Of a stretch of 64,000 nt of DNA, positions 47,480 through 62,554 are shown one piece after another. The notes under the pieces were generated by a model. It searched no databases, was not told where the DNA came from, and saw only the letters and a program-made list of their open reading frames with translations. Every line of letters begins with the position of its first letter. Positions within the stretch are counted from its first letter, which is position 1. The translations under genes were made by a program, and so were the position numbers. Source of the DNA: Odobenus rosmarus divergens (lineage: Eukaryota > Chordata > Mammalia > Carnivora > Odobenidae); NCBI RefSeq assembly GCF_000321225.1, contig NW_004450276.1:6236227-6300226 (forward strand), written 5' to 3'.

Positions 47480-48010
47480 GACTTGGAAAGAGGCCCCCAA
47501 GAGTGTCCGAAATGGCCGAGAGTGCGGTTTGCATTTTCCTTTACCACTCGCACGCTCCGGGCCCCCCAGGCTGCCCGCCGGGTTGCCGCGGGCCGGGATC
47601 CTGCTCCCCAGTGCGGCGGGCCTCGTGGGGCTGCCCCACCCCCGAGCCGCGCCGCGCCGCCCGCACCCCACCCCGCCCCCGCGCCAGCCCCGCCCCCGCG
47701 CCGCGCCGGCCCCTCCCCCGCGCCCGCTGCCGCCTCCGCCCCGCCGCCCCGCACGCCCGCCGGAGCTCCGGGCTCGGCCCGGCTTCGCGCGGAGTTGCAG
47801 CGGTGGCCGGATGCCAAGTGTAAGTGTAAGTTGCTATGGAAACCCCGACAGAGGCGAGTTCCGAATCCGGAGCGAGACGGAGCCCCGGGCGCCGCCGGAT
47901 CCGCCCCTCGCATCCCGGCCCCCGGGCGTCCGCGCGCTCAGGCCCCAGCTCGAGGCCGACTGGAGGTGCTCCTGCGGCCCCAGCACCCAGCTCCGGAAAT
48001 GCCAGGGATG
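47480..48010 (+). promoter_or_regulatory. CpG island inside BMI1 intron 1
   Basis: A second strong CpG island of about 500 bases, separated from the BMI1 promoter island by about 3.3 kb and lying 0.55 kb upstream of exon 2. It contains an RFX X-box-like palindrome at 47830-47843 and many GC-box-like runs. It could be an alternative promoter for BMI1 with a start inside this island; no alternative first exon can be proved. Long open frames here on both strands reflect GC content. Confidence 0.7.
47830..47843. promoter_or_regulatory. RFX X-box-like motif
   Basis: GTTGCTATGGAAAC fits the X-box pattern GTNRCC-N-RGNAAC with one deviation in the left half. RFX factors act in ciliary and immune genes. 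Binding is inferred. Confidence 0.5.
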
Positions 48011-48454
48011 CAGATAGGGCAGAATTTGTTTTCCCTTTGTATCGCGTGAAAACGTGCCAGGTTCTGGTTGCTGGAACCGCCTAAAACAACAAGAACCCCT
48101 GGGAAGCCAGGGCATGCTCCCGGATTTTTAATTGAAGATCCATAAGGAAGTTTTACAATAAATTTGGAGACCTGGAACAAGCCCTGGCGGTTGGTAAATA
48201 TCTGTTGGGACTGCGTGGCGTGTGCAGCAGCCGGGGGGCTGCTAGGCTAGAGGAGGAATGGAAGAAAGAGACCCGAATATTCTCAGCTCCCAGCCCCCAC
48301 CCCAGACCTTTTCTTCTCCCTCCTGGAATGACCTGAGGGACCAGAAGTTACTTTAGTTGAATCCTTTTTCATCATTTCACTGTAATTGATTCAGGTCTGA
48401 TTAGTAAATTCCTTCTGTAGAAAACGTTGGGACAGTCCAGCTGTACAGTGTTAA

Positions 48455-51725
<3,271 letters not shown>

Positions 51726-52200
51726 TACCTGAGACTCTTAAGGAAAAAAAATTTTAAATCCCCGATTTATATAGATATCTTCATGCCATTACAGCTTTAG
51801 AGATGCTAATACATGTGACTGTCGTCCAATTTGCTTTCTTTTGTAGTGACATTAAATTTGGCTATAAAAGATGGACTAGATGTGATATTCATATGGACGT
51901 TAATGGAAAAGATTGTTCCTCAAGAATTGGTTTCTGAGAAAGGAGACAAGATGTTTTTCTGTGTGTTAGGCAAGATGTGAAATGGTTTCTGTAACCATTG
52001 TTCAGATTTGAAAAATTCTGCAGTGGATATAAACATTGGGCCATAGTTTGTTAATCTCAACTAACGCCTACATTACATTCTCCTTGATTGTTCTTGTTAT
52101 TATGCTGTTTTATGAACCCGTAGAAAACAAGTGCTTTTTATCTTGAAATTCAACAAACAGAAAGAATATGCATAGAATGATGCATTCTATGTAGCCATGT

Positions 52201-52208
52201 CACTGTGA
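52201..52208 (+). promoter_or_regulatory. miR-128 seed match in BMI1 3' UTR
   Basis: CACTGTGA is an 8-mer type match to the miR-128 seed. Repression of BMI1 by miR-128 is reported in glioma. Confidence 0.65.
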
Positions 52209-52438
52209 ATAACGACTTATTGCATATTTAGCCATTTTGATTCCTGTTTGATTTTTACTTCTCTGTTGCTACACAAAACCGATCAAAGGATAGTAAACTT
52301 CAGTTTTACAATCTGTATGCCTAAAAGCGGGTACTACCGTTTATTTTACTGACTTGTTTAAATGATTCGCTTTTGTAAGAATCAGATGGCATTATGCTTG
52401 TTGTACAATGCCATATTGGTATATGACATAACAGGAAA

Positions 52439-52445
52439 CAGTATT
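52439..52445 (+). promoter_or_regulatory. miR-200b/c/429 seed match
   Basis: CAGTATT in context ggaaaCAGTATTgtatg. Control of BMI1 by miR-200c is established in stem-cell work. Confidence 0.65.
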
Positions 52446-53149
52446 GTATGATATATTTATAAATACTATAAAGAAAATATTGTGTTTCATGCATTCAGAA
52501 ATGGTTGTTAAAATTCTCCCAACTGGTTCGACCTTTGCAGATACCCTATGTTTGAGCCTTATCAGCAGAGAACATTTTTAATGTGGATCTCTAATTCTAA
52601 ATTCTATTCCATTGGAAGCAATTGGCAAATCATAATACTGATTTTCTCTAGTAATTCATGTTTACTTTGAAAATTGTTGCAGTAAAGAAAAACTTTTAAC
52701 TAAAGACTTTGGAAACAGTGTCTTCATTTCCTATTGCTTTTGATGGAATGAATGTGTTTTTAAAATGCATATTGATCACTATAATTCTAAAACAAATTTT
52801 TAAGTAAACCAGCAAATTGCTGGAAGAAGGCATTTTATCTAAAATTATTTTAACATGTGGTTTAGCAGTTACTTCAAATTTGAGGAGTTGCTTTTACAGT
52901 TATAAACAATGACATATGCCCTCTCTCTAAAATCTTGAAATAGAAGCAATTTATTTTTAGCTTCTCCAGGTATTAATTTTTAAATAGAGTGAACATATTG
53001 AATTTAAAATATGAATAACCACAACCGTTTTCAGTTTGTGTTTTGCTTTGGTCGAACTTGGTGTGTGTTCATCACCCATCAGTTATTTGTGAGGGTGTTT
53101 ATTCTATATGAATATCGTTTCATGTTTGTATGGGAAAATTGTAGCTAAA

Positions 53150-53156
53150 CATTTCA
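53150..53156 (+). promoter_or_regulatory. miR-203 seed match
   Basis: CATTTCA in context aaaCATTTCAttg; miR-203 is a reported BMI1 regulator. Confidence 0.5.
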
Positions 53157-53176
53157 TTGTCCCCAGTCTGCAAAAG

Positions 53177-53183
53177 AAGCACA
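53177..53183 (+). promoter_or_regulatory. miR-218 seed match
   Basis: AAGCACA followed by A, an 8-mer type site, 211 bases before the polyadenylation signal. Control of BMI1 by miR-218 has been reported. Confidence 0.6.
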
Positions 53184-53394
53184 ATTCTATTGCTTTGTCT
53201 TGCTTATAGTCATTAAATCATTACTTTTACATATATTGCTGTTATTTCTGCTTTCTTTAAAGATACAGTAAATGAAGTTTTATGAAACCACAAAATACAT
53301 ATATTTTTATTTTGACCTAAATTTGTACAGTACCATTGTAAGTGTTTCTAATTATAGATGTAAAATTAAATTTCATTTGTAATTGGGAAAATCC

Positions 53395-53400
53395 AATAAA
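53395..53400 (+). terminator. BMI1: BMI1 polyadenylation signal
   Basis: AATAAA preceded by aatcc and followed by aaggatattc; the position gives the expected UTR length. Confidence 0.88.
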
Positions 53401-53439
53401 AAGGATATTCATTTAGAAAATAGCTAAGACTTTAATAAA

Positions 53440-56235
53440 AATTTGATATGAAAAGCACAATGTGCAGAAGTTTTGGAAACCCTACTGTGGATTACAACAG
53501 GTAAAACTAAAGAGAATCTATTGCTGTCTTAAGTAGTGATGTTGCTAAGAAGTCCGTGCTTTGTTGTATAATTGCTTGAAAGCCCAACTGAAAGATGTAT
53601 CTGTTTATTTACTCTACAATCTTTGAAGTAAAAGTTACCCATGTTTGCCAATTTTGGTGAATTTAACTCATTTTTCTAGGCTTCTCAAGTTTTTCATGAT
53701 GTTATCTAAGAAAGAAAAGTTAGTTGATGGAAGTTTCAAATGATAGTTTTACTTTGGATGATCATGTATGTATATAAAGAATGAAAAAATATTTTTCAAA
53801 GACTAAAAACTTCAAATGCTAGTGGGGACCTGTCACTTGCACAAAATCAAGTTGTGAGATCAACATGGAACTAAAAGACTTAACATCTCAACCTTTTTAT
53901 GATGGACTTATTTTTGAAATTGCTTATTAAAAATCAGATCTTGCATTTATGGCTCACTTAACACTGTTTTACCATACTTGAAAACATGCATTTATTTTGT
54001 TCGAAAGGATTTTTTCCCCTACTCCATTTGAAAATTTCTTAAGCGTTAAAGGATATTTCATCTAAAATGTCTTTGTCTTTTAATAAAACAGAAGAAAGAT
54101 TATAATGTTTTGCATTCTCCCATAACCAGCTTTCACAGTTCTGACAATTAAGATTTAAAACTTTTGCTAAGCTACCACTTTAAAAAGTTTCAATCTTATA
54201 ATAACCCATATCAAAGCTGTTAACTTTGTAACTCTTAGCAGTAAAAGCAGAGTGCATGAAAAGTCGGCTTTAAGTTTGGCTTTTGCTTCTGTAAAGTATT
54301 CTAGGATTCTGTATTATAAAGTTAGTGCTAACAAAATATTCCACAGAAAATGCCTAAATTGATTTCGCAGATTTTAGCTTAAATGCAAAAAGAGAATGAG
54401 GCTGGTTACTGCTGTGTAAATAGCGATCTATCTTGCTTTACACATGCATACCACTTTACAAGTACTTTTTGCTTTTTAAAATTGCCGGCCGTTAATTGCA
54501 CTGAGTGGGGAAAAAAAGAAGCTGCCCGTCAGTTGACTTAACCTACCAACCATATTGCTTTGTTTCCATATTCATAACGTGCAAATGTTAGGATTTCTGG
54601 AGGTACAATGCGACTTGCAGAGTAAGCTCGCAGGGGCTTTCCTACATCCTTTCCTCATTGTTTTCCCAATATTTGGAGTTTCAGTAGACACGTGGCATAG
54701 GCCTATCAAGATCAAGTTTTATTGTGAAATCTCAATAGGAACCCATGTGAAATATTGCTTTCCACTGGCCAACAAGAAATGTAGATGTTTGGTTTTTTAA
54801 AAATAGCTTATGGTCATCTTTTGAGGGGATGGAATTTTAATTTTAGAAACAATCTGCACATGGGACCTAGTCTTAGAATCTTGGGGTGATGAAAGTGGGG
54901 TTTTCCCCCTATTTCTTTTATATTTTAAAGGTTTGGTAAATATATTTTTTTTGTTCTCATTGCCCCTGGAATGAAAGTTGGGAATTCTGATTTAGTCTAG
55001 GGCTTCTATGAAATGGAGGCTACATCATACTCTGAAATACGGTGCTTGTTTCCCTCATGCAATCTTCCTCGCATTTTAGCCAAAGCTAAGGTCTTGATGA
55101 AATTACATTTAAGATGATCCTATTTAATAACAGTATTTATTTTAAAGACATCTGATGTGCAAAGAGCACAGAAGGCAGCTCCTGCATAAGGCTTTTGGGT
55201 TAGATAGCATCATTTCACTCGAGGATGTTTCTTCAAGTATAAAATGAATAGCACAGCAGGTGGTTATTTCTAAGATCGCTCTAAAAAAAAATTGACTCCT
55301 CCCAAGTAAAACCTTGCATTAAACTGGGACCACAGAATTCAGATAGGTCCTTTACAAGAAAAAGAAAGTAACACATATTAGAACCTCCTAGTAAGTCAGA
55401 TTTGGGAAATACCCCCGCGAATACCTTGAGCCTGTGGATCTCCTTGCAAATCTCAAGATCGCCCAGTTTTGATTATGAAAGTCTCCGAAAATGTTTACAC
55501 AGTCGAGTGTTTCCTGTTTCCGCAGTTAATTTTTTTAACGTTTTTTTCTTCTTTTGGTTCTTGAAACGGATTTCCTTTATTTGCACCAGTTTCTTTTTCT
55601 TAGTGTGCAATTTCTAGAGTTCTCACATGCAGACTTCACTGTCAACCTTGTCTTCATCAAGTCGACGACATCAAAAGTCATTTACCACTGCAAACCTATT
55701 CTAGGATCCTTGTGAGTTTTCTGAAGTTCAACATCATGTGGAAAACTCATCCCGAAATTTCCTTTAACCCTCCAAATAAACAGTAAGCACTCAATAAAAT
55801 TTCCAATGAGTTAAATTACTCCCATTCTTCCAGACTCTTAAAATACACCTTCCAGAGACTTATCAGAAAGAACTTTCAAAAATAGCAGGTGTCGTTCCCT
55901 CAGAGTCACCTACATTTCAATAAAAATATTACTTCTTGCTCTGATTGCTGGGTCATCATAAAATCCAAACTTCACAGAGAACATGATTTCAAGTTCGGTG
56001 CCGATTTGGTGCTCACAGTTCTGTCCCCCTAAGTTAGCTAGAACTCAAACTGAGAGAAGAGACTTTGGAAGACTGCGAACCAGGGTCCTCGGGAAACGCG
56101 TGGAAAATGGAGATGGAAGGAATGACAACGTTACCGAGATGGATAAAGATGTTACTGGAGATTGAGAAATCTGTCCAGAAACTACAGTGTTTGGTCTAAA
56201 TGCCCCCAAGAGTGAAAGATACACACACAAAGCCG
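53440..56235. other. Intergenic DNA downstream of BMI1
   Basis: AT-rich unique sequence with no recognised exon or young repeat. Another AATAAA lies at about 54081 and could serve a longer BMI1 3' end, but no evidence decides this. Confidence 0.5.
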
Positions 56236-56610
56236 AAGACAGAAGCGCACTGCGCGGCTTGGAAGAAAAACCGGGGGGGCGAGGGTGATTGGGGAGGAAA
56301 GAGCAACGGCTTAAAAAAGAAAGAAAGAGAAGTCTTCTTATAGTCTGGTGCCGCGTGGAAAGGGCACAGGACGACCGCCTGGAGAAAATGACCTCCCTTT
56401 CCCGGCCGCGCTGTCTTCTCGGTCAGGGAGCCTTCACCAAAAGGACACGTTAAGGAGGAAACCGCCATTCTCCCTGTCCTTATTTTTTAACTAGCCGCTC
56501 TCGGAGGAGTGTAAAGAGCTACAGCTCAGACCTGGGTTACCACGGCGCCGCCGGGGCTCCGCCAGGCCCTACGCGCCAGCCCAGGCGGCGGGGCGCCGGG
56601 AGGCCATTTT

Positions 56611-56620
56611 GCGCGTGCGC
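56611..56620. promoter_or_regulatory. NRF1 consensus site
   Basis: GCGCGTGCGC fits RCGCRYGCGY exactly and abuts a GGCCATTTTG block of YY1 type. This pair is typical of TATA-less promoters. Confidence 0.6.
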
Positions 56621-57079
56621 CGCTCGCCTCGCGCCGCCCTGGGTTCAGAGGATTCGGATCCCGCCAAATTTGAAAGCAAGATTCTCAGGCCCTATCGGCT
56701 TGGGAAGCAGCGAAAATAAGTCCTTTCTCCAAAGTCGGAACCTATGGCAAGGGGCGGCGACAGTGGAGGTGCGCGTGGCCTCAGAAGGTGGCCACCTTCC
56801 TGCCGAAGGCTTGTCCACTGGGCGAGACATCGGCAGGTCGGCCGGGCCGCCGAGGCTCGGCGACCGGCCCCCTTGGGCCTCGAGCTCAGCGCGGGTAGGC
56901 AACGGACCCACGTCCAGGGAGGCCGAGGCTTCGCCCGCAAAGCCCACAGACGCGCATCCTTGCTTTGTCCCTCCACCTCCAACCGCTTCAAATCCTATGT
57001 CCTTTCTCCTTCAAAAACGAGGTGTCCTTGCAGTTTGAGTTTTTATTGGATAGACTGCAGACTATTAACAAAACATAAA

Positions 57080-57091
57080 GCTGCCATCTTG
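57080..57091 (-). promoter_or_regulatory. YY1-type motif, minus strand
   Basis: GCTGCCATCTTG is the reverse complement of CAAGATGGCAGC, one base from the YY1 consensus. Its orientation would suit a transcript running leftward. Confidence 0.55.
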
Positions 57092-58702
57092 AAGGTTCCC
57101 GAAGGCCGCGCTTCGAAGGCGGTGACTGGAAGGGCCGATGGCTCCAGTCCCCTGGGACTTAGACGGGTGACAGTGTCAAGGAGGGGGTGGCTTCGCGGCA
57201 GGAATCTCAAGATCTGGGCAAAGGACCGCACCTTGAAGACCCAAAGGCGACGCCTAAATAGGTCTCGGGGCCAGGCAAACCTGGGAGGTTTGGCACCCTC
57301 GCGCCCCCGGCCGGGCAAAGCGGCTGGCGGTCCGAGGCTGGGATGTCGCCTCCGAAAGACGCGGGGACGCAGCTGGTTTCCTACAGAGCCTGCGCCTGCC
57401 GGATCCCCAGGGTATAAACGCTTATCTGACCTGGGCCTCCCACCGGCACCCGAAAACCGGGAGGGAAAGGAACGACTTGCTAAGGGGAGTCGGGCTAACG
57501 GCAGAGAAGTGAAAGCGGCCTAAAATGGGCGACGCCGGGCGAGTCCTCTTTATCAGTGCAGCAGACTGCAGGAGCCGCCATTTGGTGGCGGATTTTGGTA
57601 TTTCAGTAGCACGTTGTGCTGAACGTCACAACTGGCTTGTATACGTGGCAGGGTCATTTTTAAACCGCGGTTTTTTTAAAAATTCAAAATTTCCCCTAAC
57701 CTTCCCCCTCGGGGGCATTGAACCCCCTCCCCCACTCCCGCTGGACCGCTCCGCTCGCCCCCCGACCCGGGGCGGGGACGTTTCCTCGGGGCGACGGCGG
57801 CCTCCACCCGTGCCCAAAGGCTGGAGTGAAGCGTGACGGAGCCCAGCGCACACCTAAAGGGGTGGTGTTTTCCTCCCCGTTCTTCAGAGACGGGGGCGAT
57901 TGCGAGCCCGCAGCTTTCCTCTCCCCAGTGCGGAGAATCTCATTTTCCTGCGGTCGTGACGGGCATTGTCTTCTCGCTGGCCGGTATCCCTGCCCTGGTC
58001 TCCCGCCTCACACCTCTCGGGCGTGACGAGCCCCGGCCTAGCGGGAAGGAACCCACCCGTCGAGAGGCGGCTCCTCTGGGAATGTCGGGTTAGGATCCCG
58101 CACTCGCGCCTCCAGCTCTGCCCCGAGCCCTTCGGGGACCGGGAAAGCTAGACAAATCCGTAGAGTGTCAGGAGGCCTGGTGTCCCACCCAGGGTTGCCG
58201 GATCTTCTAGGGTTTCCATTAAAAGCCCCCGAAGCTTGAGGTGACTACCGAGAGGAGAACAAAGGGCCGAGGGGTGAACGCGAGGCGAGTCCTCGCGCGC
58301 CGCAGCCCTTTGCTCGGCCGGTCTCGGAGTCTGGGGCGCGGGCAGGACTGACTCCCGACCTGGAAAGGAGCGGGTGGGCTCTCTGCAGAGTCCGCGCCCA
58401 GGCTCCCCCAGGCCGCCCCCCGGGCGGACTGAATGAACCCATTCTTCGAGCCTGAGCTGCCATATTGCATTCACAGAGGGCGCCAGTAATTTGACGCTTC
58501 CGAGGCAGCGACACCCCCAACCGATGAGTCCTTCAGCCCTTCGTGCCTCACAGCTGCGGTCAAAGCCCGAAGGGCCCGCAGGGCGCGGGCGGGAGCGAGA
58601 GCCTTGTGGGCTGCCGAGCCGGCGTGGCGGCGGCGCCGCGGCGGCTTCCCCTCGCCACCTTCCTTCCAGGGGCTGCGGGGCTGCGCGCTAGGCAGAGGCT
58701 CG

Positions 58703-58717
58703 GTTGCCAGTAGCAAC
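58703..58717. promoter_or_regulatory. RFX X-box
   Basis: GTTGCC-AGT-AGCAAC has two intact half sites with a 3-base spacer, a full match to the X-box pattern. Confidence 0.6.
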
Positions 58718-59153
58718 CACACGACGGCGATTTGCAGCCAGGGCCGCCGCCGCAGCCGCTGGTACCGCTGCATCCTCGTACACCTCGGGGTCGAGCATTT
58801 GAAACTTTGGGGGTTGCCTTCGTTGACATCTCTCGCCCCCGCCCCGGGTCCTCATCCTTCGGTACCTTCCGCTCGGCTCAAAAGCCAGCTCCCCTGGCTT
58901 GGCCCTGCCCCCACCGCAGACAATAGGGGCGGCTTGGAGAGCACGCTGCAGCGAGCTCCTCGCTGAACAGGCACCTGAGCCCCCGAGATAGGGGCTCTTT
59001 GCTTAGTCCCAGCCCCAGGTGCCCTGGTCTCCAACTTGAGCTGAAATGCTTCGTCAATGGCCAGTCCAGTAGAAAGCTTTTCTTGACATCAGAAATAAGG
59101 ATGGTGGTTAAGAAAAGAAGTCGAGACAAGACGCCCGCTCCCTTTCTGCTAAC

Positions 59154-59375
59154 ATGGACACAAAGAAGAGCTTATGGTTGTATCTGCTCTTGATAACAGT
59201 GGCTTTCCTCTGGGTTAGAACCACAGGAAAACGCTACAATCTTCTATTTTGTCTATCGCGAGTATTTTGCGTTTGCTCCAACATCACGTCCAGATACTTG
59301 CTCTTGTTATGCATAAGTGGATGGAGCATCTCCCCCCCTTCATTTCATCTGATGAACCACATCAGCTCTTGGTAG
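59154..59375 (+). CDS. Small ORF with signal-anchor-like start, unknown
   Basis: A 73-codon frame opens with ATG in a strong context (aacATGG) just after the CpG island. The N-terminus, MDTKKSLWLYLLLITVAFLW, has a short basic lead and a hydrophobic stretch of about 15 residues, as in a signal peptide or type II membrane anchor. The remainder is Cys/Ser-rich with no recognised family. It may be chance; no splice partners are obvious. I keep it only as a candidate. Confidence 0.2.
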   Translation: MDTKKSLWLYLLLITVAFLWVRTTGKRYNLLFCLSRVFCVCSNITSRYLLLLCISGWSISPPSFHLMNHISSW

Positions 59376-62300
59376 TGTAGACTGAGTGGTGTGATGCATT
59401 AAAAAAATGATTGACCTTAACCCTCAGGACTCTTTCTGCCTTTCCTAATATCTGTGGTTCTAGGACACTGATTTAATTTTTTTAACAGAAACTTGTTAGT
59501 GTTTTAAACAGGTTTTTATTGAAGAAAAATCTTCAAAGTATCCAGGTATCCAGCACAGTATTTTATTTAGCTATTAGGATAACTTGGGAAATATGTGCAT
59601 TGCCAAATTTCTTCACTCTTGATAATTGGCCCTTCTTTAAATAGCCATTAAGTTAGCTGAGTGTTCTTCAAGGACTAAAATTTCATGTAAATCACAGATG
59701 TGCTTAAATTTCTAAGTTTAAAGTGCCTAGAGGACAAGCACCTGTCTTATAAATCTTTGTGTGTTCCAGAGTCCTTTTAACATAACTCAACAAATATGTG
59801 AATTTCTAGAGGATTCCAGAAGTTCAACAAACCTTATTTTAAAAAACAATTTACTAATAAATACTATAAAGCTTGGGTACCTTTAATGAACTCGGTGAAA
59901 AGCTAAACATTTTCCAAGCTAGTGCCATTAATCAGATATTCTCATTCATGCATATTTTTGCCTAGTTATATTTCAAATGTGGTAGAGTGTACTAAAATTA
60001 TCAGACAAATGTTTCCAGAATTCTAAGGACAATGATAAATTGTATATAAGAACCAGTAACTTTGCTATTTTCCCACTAAAGGGTCTGAAAATTGGTTAAA
60101 TAGCCATATGTAAGATGAGATTTTAAAGTGACTTTCATACTTTCATATGGCACAAGCATGACATTAACTTTCTTCACAGTTCAACAGGAACACTTAAGAG
60201 GCTAGTATTGGATGTTGCACATCTACCAAGGCAATGCATCTTGAAATACCCTTTTTAATTTAAATCAGCTTTAAAACATACTGAAAGTAGTTAATATGTC
60301 TTAATCATATGGTAAACTTAAATCAACATGCATCCTAAAATGACTCTTAGGTATGATGTTTTAAAAGAGGTTCACTTTTAAGCTTCACAAAATGTCAAGT
60401 TCATTAAATAAGACAGTTTACTTCAAAGAAGAAAGTTAGCACTACTTGGTTCCTGGAGGCAACATAATGACCTGTAGCTTGCCCAAACACCCCACCACCA
60501 CCTTAAAAATAGGAAAGCAAGGCTTTAGTGAAAAGTTCCCTTCTACGGTCTTTCAAGAAAGAAAAGCTCCAACAACTTGCTTTGGACCAAGTTAAAGAGA
60601 TTATCTCCCTTTTTCATTACGACTGTGTCTTTCAATGAATTGAAGGATAAGATCAAAGTGCATTCATATTCATGTGAATTATCGCTATTGACTTGAATAA
60701 TGATGGATTTCATTGTTTTATTTAAACTGAAACCAGAAATGCTGCTTTTGAGTCTACACCCCTAAGGCTGTAGAATTTCTTCTATGAGGACTCAAAAGCC
60801 AAGCAATTAGGTCTGACAACCACGTCATTTCCATAATGTACTTCCGTACAGAGGACGATTTATTGGAATCGGTTACATTTCTATAGAATCTTACCACGCA
60901 ATTTTGACTCCCTTCCAAGATTCTGGGAGGAAAAAAAAACCCTAAGTTTAATAAACACACTACCAAAATACTTAAGTGTAAATCATACTGGGAAGATAAA
61001 ATGAGGTTTAGAAAGCATTTAGTTGTTCATGAATCAGAAAATTAATGTTATCAGTAATTAACCCAGGACAGTGTTTTTGCTTTGAAAATGATTCATTACA
61101 GTTTGTTTTCTAATGTAACTGAAGAACTTTGTCAGAGTAAGCTTGGGAAAATGTGTTTACCAGCTGTTTCTTTCTAAATATGCCTTGTGACAATTTTCTT
61201 AAAATATTTTCACTTGGGTTCTTTTCAAACTATCCCATCATTTTCTAAGGAGAAAAAGGTTATAAGATGCAAAGGACTCCACTCACTTTTACCAAATGCT
61301 CATTCTACTCAAATTATTCACCTATTAAAATTCTTATCACTTTGGAGAATACCCCTAAGGAAATTCATTACAATAAAGTAAGTTTACAACAGAATAATAT
61401 AAGCATTCTTTAAAATAGACTTAAGAAAATGGATTTCATGAACTTTAATATACTCAATTCATACAGGCTCTCTAAACTGAAAAAGAAACTCTAGTGCAAT
61501 ACAAGTCTATTATATTACCATGGTCTGCAATGGGTTCTGGGAATATCCTTTCCCACAAAGATAACTGATACCAGTTTCTTGGTATCACTCTTAAATTCTT
61601 GCCATACATTTAAAGCATTATGCATAAGCATCACATTTTTTTTAAAAAAAATCAATGTTTTTTAATCTAATTGTGCTATAAGAAGTCTCTATCTTCACTT
61701 TCCCCATTTGGTGTCCATAGTATTGCAAGGCACTCTTTAAGCCAGGAGTTTGTTAGTAAGTTTGTTTCTATTTGGGAATTTGGCCATAAACATTCTGACA
61801 TTATTTGTATACTTCTAAGTTTATTTGTAAACTTTCAAGAACTTTACTCTTGACTTATAATTAAAATGATAAGCAATTACATATTCTTTCACCAGAGGGT
61901 CTATTCACTCCTAGAATAAAAAACATTTCTTTATAATCCATCTCCTGTCTTGCTAATGGGAAAGGTGTTAGTATTTTCTTCATATAGGTAGTCATTAATC
62001 TTTTATGTTATCCATATGAAAATCTTTATTCTTCACTTAAAAAATAAATATGGGGTATCGTTGGAGTGGGAGACAAATTAAAATAACCCAGGTTTAGCAA
62101 TATTCAGATGTCTCCTCTGGAATATCAAAAAATAAGATGACAGGAGTTGTGTCTTATGGCTTACTCGGGCTAACGAGAATGTAAATTGTAGTGCAAGTAT
62201 CTCCTCTTAAAGAATGAGATGCTGTGCCACCGCGTTTTACAACTTACTCTACGTTTTAGCGGAGCTCTGATAATCTCTGTGGGGGAAACCGATATGCAGA

Positions 62301-62450
62301 GTGGATCAACAGCCTATGCCGTTTTTGTAAAAGCAGAAACCTTGAATTTTTCTCTCATTACTTTTGCAGTATTTTCGAGAGGTCAGAGCATACAGTCAGT
62401 TATTCTTCAGAGTAATCAATGAGCAACAAGTTTTGGCTTAGGACTTGATA
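59376..62450. other. AT-rich intergenic DNA
   Basis: No exon, RNA gene or young repeat recognised over 3 kb. The text near 59700-59810 could be a very old LINE relic. Confidence 0.5.
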
Positions 62451-62458
62451 CAACAACA

Positions 62459-62466
62459 TGACGTCA
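62459..62466. promoter_or_regulatory. Palindromic CRE (TGACGTCA)
   Basis: Full CREB/CREM/ATF site, 36 bases before an NRF1-like block (cgcacatgcgca, 62494-62505, one mismatch) and about 100 bases before a CpG island. Confidence 0.6.
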
Positions 62467-62554
62467 AAAATTTAAAAAAAAAAAATTGAGGCTCGCACAT
62501 GCGCAGTGAGGTATGGCTTTTTTTTTTCCCCCAAATAAGCTTTTGGCTCTTCAA

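Larger units (their letters stand above)
51726..53415 (+). other. BMI1: BMI1 3' UTR
   Basis: About 1.7 kb of AU-rich sequence after the stop, ending just past AATAAA at 53395-53400 (ccaataaaaaggatattc), which is the human site as I recall it. A second AATAAA lies at 53434-53439. Seed matches for miR-128, miR-200b/c/429, miR-203 and miR-218 lie inside; these families are reported regulators of BMI1. Confidence 0.9.
56236..58985. promoter_or_regulatory. Large CpG island without an assigned gene
   Basis: About 2.7 kb of CpG-rich DNA starting 2.8 kb after the BMI1 polyadenylation site. It carries an NRF1 consensus (56611-56620), YY1-type blocks (about 56602-56611 and 57080-57091) and an X-box (58703-58717). 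Many long open frames occur on both strands, none with a recognised domain and none clearly spliced. Most likely it is the promoter of a non-coding transcript or a developmental CpG island; an upstream promoter of the next gene (SPAG6 in human) is another option. Confidence 0.65.

Noticed and set aside
56744..57523. 259-codon plus-strand frame in the orphan CpG island
   Set aside because: No recognised domain, composition of translated CpG island, overlapping open frames on both strands; not enough to call a gene.
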